Shown here one piece after another: positions 11,601 through 14,091 of a DNA stretch of 14,091 bases (position 1 is its first letter; each line of letters starts with the position of its first letter). Location of the stretch: contig DAOVQG010000104.1 in assembly GCA_030628805.1 (NCBI GenBank), forward strand, positions 1 through 14,091. Reading direction: 5' to 3'. Under the pieces are notes generated by a model. The model was not told the DNA's origin. It saw nothing but the letters and a program-made list of their open reading frames with translations, and did not search any database. Both the position numbers and the translations under genes were made by a program. This DNA comes from JAGMDK01 sp023128695. Lineage in GTDB: Bacteria > Planctomycetota > Phycisphaerae > UBA1845 > Fen-1342.

Positions 11601-14091
11601 ATGAGGACGAAACGAGTTGCAGCATGGATGACGTGCGTGGCCGGCTTGTCTGTTTTAGCCGCGGCCTTTGGCGACGATTCGACCCCGCCACCGTGGCGCG
11701 GACAGGAAGGAGTCACCACTACTTCGGCAGTGGCGGGTCTCGAACGTGGGGTGGATTCCCAGCAGGGCGCGACGCAAGTGTCGCCCGGGCCGCGAAGTTC
11801 GCCTAGCCCAACTGAGCAGGTGGCCACGAAGCCCTTGGCTGCCGGCAGCGCCCACCAGGACGCCTCGACTGGAGTGCAACCTGTCGATGCCGCTTCTCGG
11901 CTTCAGGAGCGGCCGTACGGCCTCCTGGAGGCCATCGCTTGGATCATCGACTCGGCTCCCTCCCAGCTTCAAGACGAACCGAGCGCAGCGGGCATCACGA
12001 CCACCTCACGCCTCGCCGAACCGGTCAGTGCCAGCCACCGGGAAGCCTCACGCGGAAATCGTCTCGCGCGGCCTCTGGGGGGCTCCAACGGGCCGGGAGT
12101 CGCCACCGAAACCGCGCTGATACCGGAGGCGGATCGCGCCGACGTCCAGCGATCCCAGGCGGGGAGCGCCGCGATACCCGCGCCGCTCGCGGAGCGGGCC
12201 GTGGAAGACTCCGGGTGCTCAATCATCCCGCGGTCTCCTGAGACGGAACACTTGTTTGACGCGGACGACCGGCAAAGCAACGGCGTCATTATCATCAGGC
12301 CCAATCCCCAGCCCGCGGATTTGCCCGACGGCGTGGAAGCGGTGAGAGGGGAAGTGGTCGACGGGTATGAGGGCCGCGGCGACAGTTACGCCTGGTGGAA
12401 CTGGAGTGGGACCGTCAATATCCCCGACGGCCCCGACGGCGCCTGGGTGGGGATCAACTGCTCGACGCCCGGCGGGATTCCCGCCGGTGCGTACGTCACG
12501 AGCGTCGAGGTTCACCACGAGATCACACACACCTATATCGGTGACCTGGAGGTCAAGGTCTACAACCAATACACAAGCCACGTATGGATGGTTCGTGACA
12601 ATGAGGGCGGCTCGGCGGACAACATAAACGAGACGCGGACAGAGTACAGCCTTTTCGACGGGGACGATCCGGAGCAGGAGTGGTACTACCGCGTTCGCGA
12701 CACATACAGCGGCGATACGGGCACCTTGGACGTCATGCAGTTGTACGTGTACTACCACTGGGACGAAGGGGAACCTGACCTCGAGCCCTATCAGCCGGGA
12801 GGCTGGGATAACAAGCTGGTCATATCGAATGTCACCGGCACGACCACCTCTGCCAGCACCATCTATGACGATGAGAACGTCTATGTAGACTGGAGTTGCG
12901 TCAACAGCGGGGATGCTGATGCAGGGCACTTCCGTTACGGCCTCTACCTCGACGGATCTCGCATATACTACGTGGACATGGCATCGTTGGCGGCCGGCTA
13001 TTACAGTTATGTGCTGGATTCGAATCTCGGAACCCTTTCGGCCGGGTGGCACGAGTTCCGGATCAAATGCGACTACAACTACGAAGTCGATGAATCTAAC
13101 GAAGGCAACAATGAGTACGCGCGAGACTTCTATATCACGCAGCGGCCGCAGGCGGACCTGACCCCATACCAGCCCGGCCACTGGGATGACAAGATCCCGA
13201 TCGGCATTACGCAACTGGCCAGCGGCGACACGCACAGCTACGGCGGGCCGTACTATAGTGATGAGACGCTGTACTTCAACTGGGGCTCAGTCAACAATGG
13301 CAACGCCACGGCCTCGAACTACACGGTTCACTTCGAGGTGACCGGTACGGGCGGCGGGACCTGGAACTGGAGCGGCCAAACGACGGACCCGGGTTACTGG
13401 ACGTACCTGACCAACGATCAGGCCGCGGGGCCGCTGTCGGTGGGCAGTCACACCTTCAAGCTGTGGGTTGACTACTACGACGACGTCGACGAATCCAACG
13501 AGAGCAACAACTACTACGAGCGGACGATTACCGTCGAGGAGCGGCCGCAAGCGGACCTGACCCCATACCAGCCCGGCCACTGGAATGACAAGATTCCGAT
13601 CGGCATCACACAGCTACCGGCGGGCAGCGACCACACCTACAACGGGCCGTACTATAGTGATGAGACGCTGTACTTCAACTGGGGTTCAGTCAACAATGGC
13701 GACGCGACGGCGACCAACTACACGGTTCACTTCGAGGTGACCGGCACGGGCGGCGGAACCTGGAACTGGAGCGGCCAAACGACGGATCCGGGTTACTGGA
13801 CGTACCTGACCAACGATCAGGCCGCGGGGCCGCTGTCGGTAGGCAGTCATACCTTCAAGCTGTGGGTCGACTACTACGACGACGTCGACGAATCCAACGA
13901 GAGCAACAACTACTACGAGCGGACGATTACCGTCGAGGAGCGGCTGCAAGCGGACCTGACGCCGTACAACCCGGCCAACTGGGATGACACGATCCCGATC
14001 GGCATTACGCAACTGGCCGGCGGCGACGCGCACAGTTACAGCGGGCCGTACTACAATGATGAAACGCTGTACTTCAACTGGGGTTCAGTCA
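11601..14091 (+). CDS. Secreted protein with P-domain and tandem CARDB-like repeats (3' end outside window)
   Basis: Open from the ATG at 11601 to the right edge, 830 codons without a stop. It begins MRTKRVAAWMTCVAGLSVLAAAFG, a signal peptide. Residues ~25-260 are Ala/Ser/Pro/Glu-rich and low in complexity, probably a disordered linker. Residues ~265-387 match a proprotein convertase P-domain: HTYIGDLEVKVYNQ, MVRDNEGGSADN, LFDGDDPEQEWYYRVRD, GDTGTLDVMQLYV. Repeats of CARDB style follow (ADLTPYQPGHWDDKIPIG ... VDYYDDVDESNESNNYYERT): a diverged unit at 392-517, then units of exactly 133 residues at 518-650 and 651-783, and part of a fourth. P-domains commonly sit beside secreted proteases, so a peptidase or more repeats may lie beyond the edge; no catalytic domain is visible here. 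It is probably extracellular or surface-bound. Confidence 0.88.
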   Translation, partial: MRTKRVAAWMTCVAGLSVLAAAFGDDSTPPPWRGQEGVTTTSAVAGLERGVDSQQGATQVSPGPRSSPSPTEQVATKPLAAGSAHQDASTGVQPVDAASRLQERPYGLLEAIAWIIDSAPSQLQDEPSAAGITTTSRLAEPVSASHREASRGNRLARPLGGSNGPGVATETALIPEADRADVQRSQAGSAAIPAPLAERAVEDSGCSIIPRSPETEHLFDADDRQSNGVIIIRPNPQPADLPDGVEAVRGEVVDGYEGRGDSYAWWNWSGTVNIPDGPDGAWVGINCSTPGGIPAGAYVTSVEVHHEITHTYIGDLEVKVYNQYTSHVWMVRDNEGGSADNINETRTEYSLFDGDDPEQEWYYRVRDTYSGDTGTLDVMQLYVYYHWDEGEPDLEPYQPGGWDNKLVISNVTGTTTSASTIYDDENVYVDWSCVNSGDADAGHFRYGLYLDGSRIYYVDMASLAAGYYSYVLDSNLGTLSAGWHEFRIKCDYNYEVDESNEGNNEYARDFYITQRPQADLTPYQPGHWDDKIPIGITQLASGDTHSYGGPYYSDETLYFNWGSVNNGNATASNYTVHFEVTGTGGGTWNWSGQTTDPGYWTYLTNDQAAGPLSVGSHTFKLWVDYYDDVDESNESNNYYERTITVEERPQADLTPYQPGHWNDKIPIGITQLPAGSDHTYNGPYYSDETLYFNWGSVNNGDATATNYTVHFEVTGTGGGTWNWSGQTTDPGYWTYLTNDQAAGPLSVGSHTFKLWVDYYDDVDESNESNNYYERTITVEERLQADLTPYNPANWDDTIPIGITQLAGGDAHSYSGPYYNDETLYFNWGSV
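12774..14091 (+). repeat. Tandem intragenic repeats, 399-bp period (CARDB-like units)
   Basis: Units start at 12774 (378 bp, diverged), 13152, 13551 and 13950 (cut by the edge). The two complete 399-bp units differ at about 32 positions by eye, many silent or clustered in one short stretch; their second halves are nearly identical. Confidence 0.9.

Noticed and set aside
12219..13235. 338-codon open frame on the minus strand
   Set aside because: Antisense to the P-domain/CARDB gene, whose motifs are clear. The Val/Arg/Asp-rich text is the mirror of Asp/Tyr/Thr-rich coding sequence. Similar mirrors occur at 13287-13580 and 13686-14033 because of the tandem repeats.

Overview
The window looks like a chromosomal stretch of a member of the Planctomycetota, perhaps a Phycisphaerae-like lineage. 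The evidence is high GC, large secreted proteins built from RCC1-like, PKD, GEVED, dockerin-like, P-domain and CARDB-like modules, a stand-alone pseudopilin of the planctomycete type, small 'AGGTLFQ...C' lipoprotein-like peptides, and many GC-rich palindromic repeats between genes. The assignment rests on recognising protein styles by eye and has not been tested by a search.

Layout. 1-2390 (+): 3' part of a large secreted-type protein with RCC1-like and PKD modules, cut by the left edge. 2451-4799 (+): a modular Cys-rich secreted protein ending in a GEVED domain and a dockerin-like calcium-binding pair, followed by terminator-like hairpins. 5168-5785 (-): a class I SAM-dependent methyltransferase. 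5786-6176: divergent intergenic region holding two palindromic repeats. 6177-8766 (+): a three-gene ABC importer of the zinc/manganese type (lipoprotein binding protein, ATPase, membrane permease). The first two genes overlap, and the permease start lies behind a 150-bp interruption bounded by a 9-bp direct repeat. 8767-9965: palindromic and heptamer repeats, with two paralogous small acidic lipoprotein-like genes on the minus strand. 9966-10988 (-): a type IV pilin-like (pseudopilin) protein, preceded by an 11-codon leader ORF with a strong ribosome binding site. 10989-11600: intergenic. 11601-14091 (+): a large secreted protein with a low-complexity N-terminal half, a proprotein-convertase P-domain and tandem CARDB-like repeats, cut by the right edge.

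How it fits together. The only clear functional unit is the metal importer: periplasmic capture, ATP-driven transport and channel. The four secreted or exported proteins (1-2390, 2451-4799, the pseudopilin and 11601-14091) suggest an envelope or extracellular role, but nothing in the window ties them into one pathway. No tRNA, rRNA, CRISPR array, transposase or integrase was seen. The points that most deserve a second look are the insertion-like block before the permease, the leader ORF before the pseudopilin, the paired small lipoproteins, and the crowding of several unrelated palindromic repeats.
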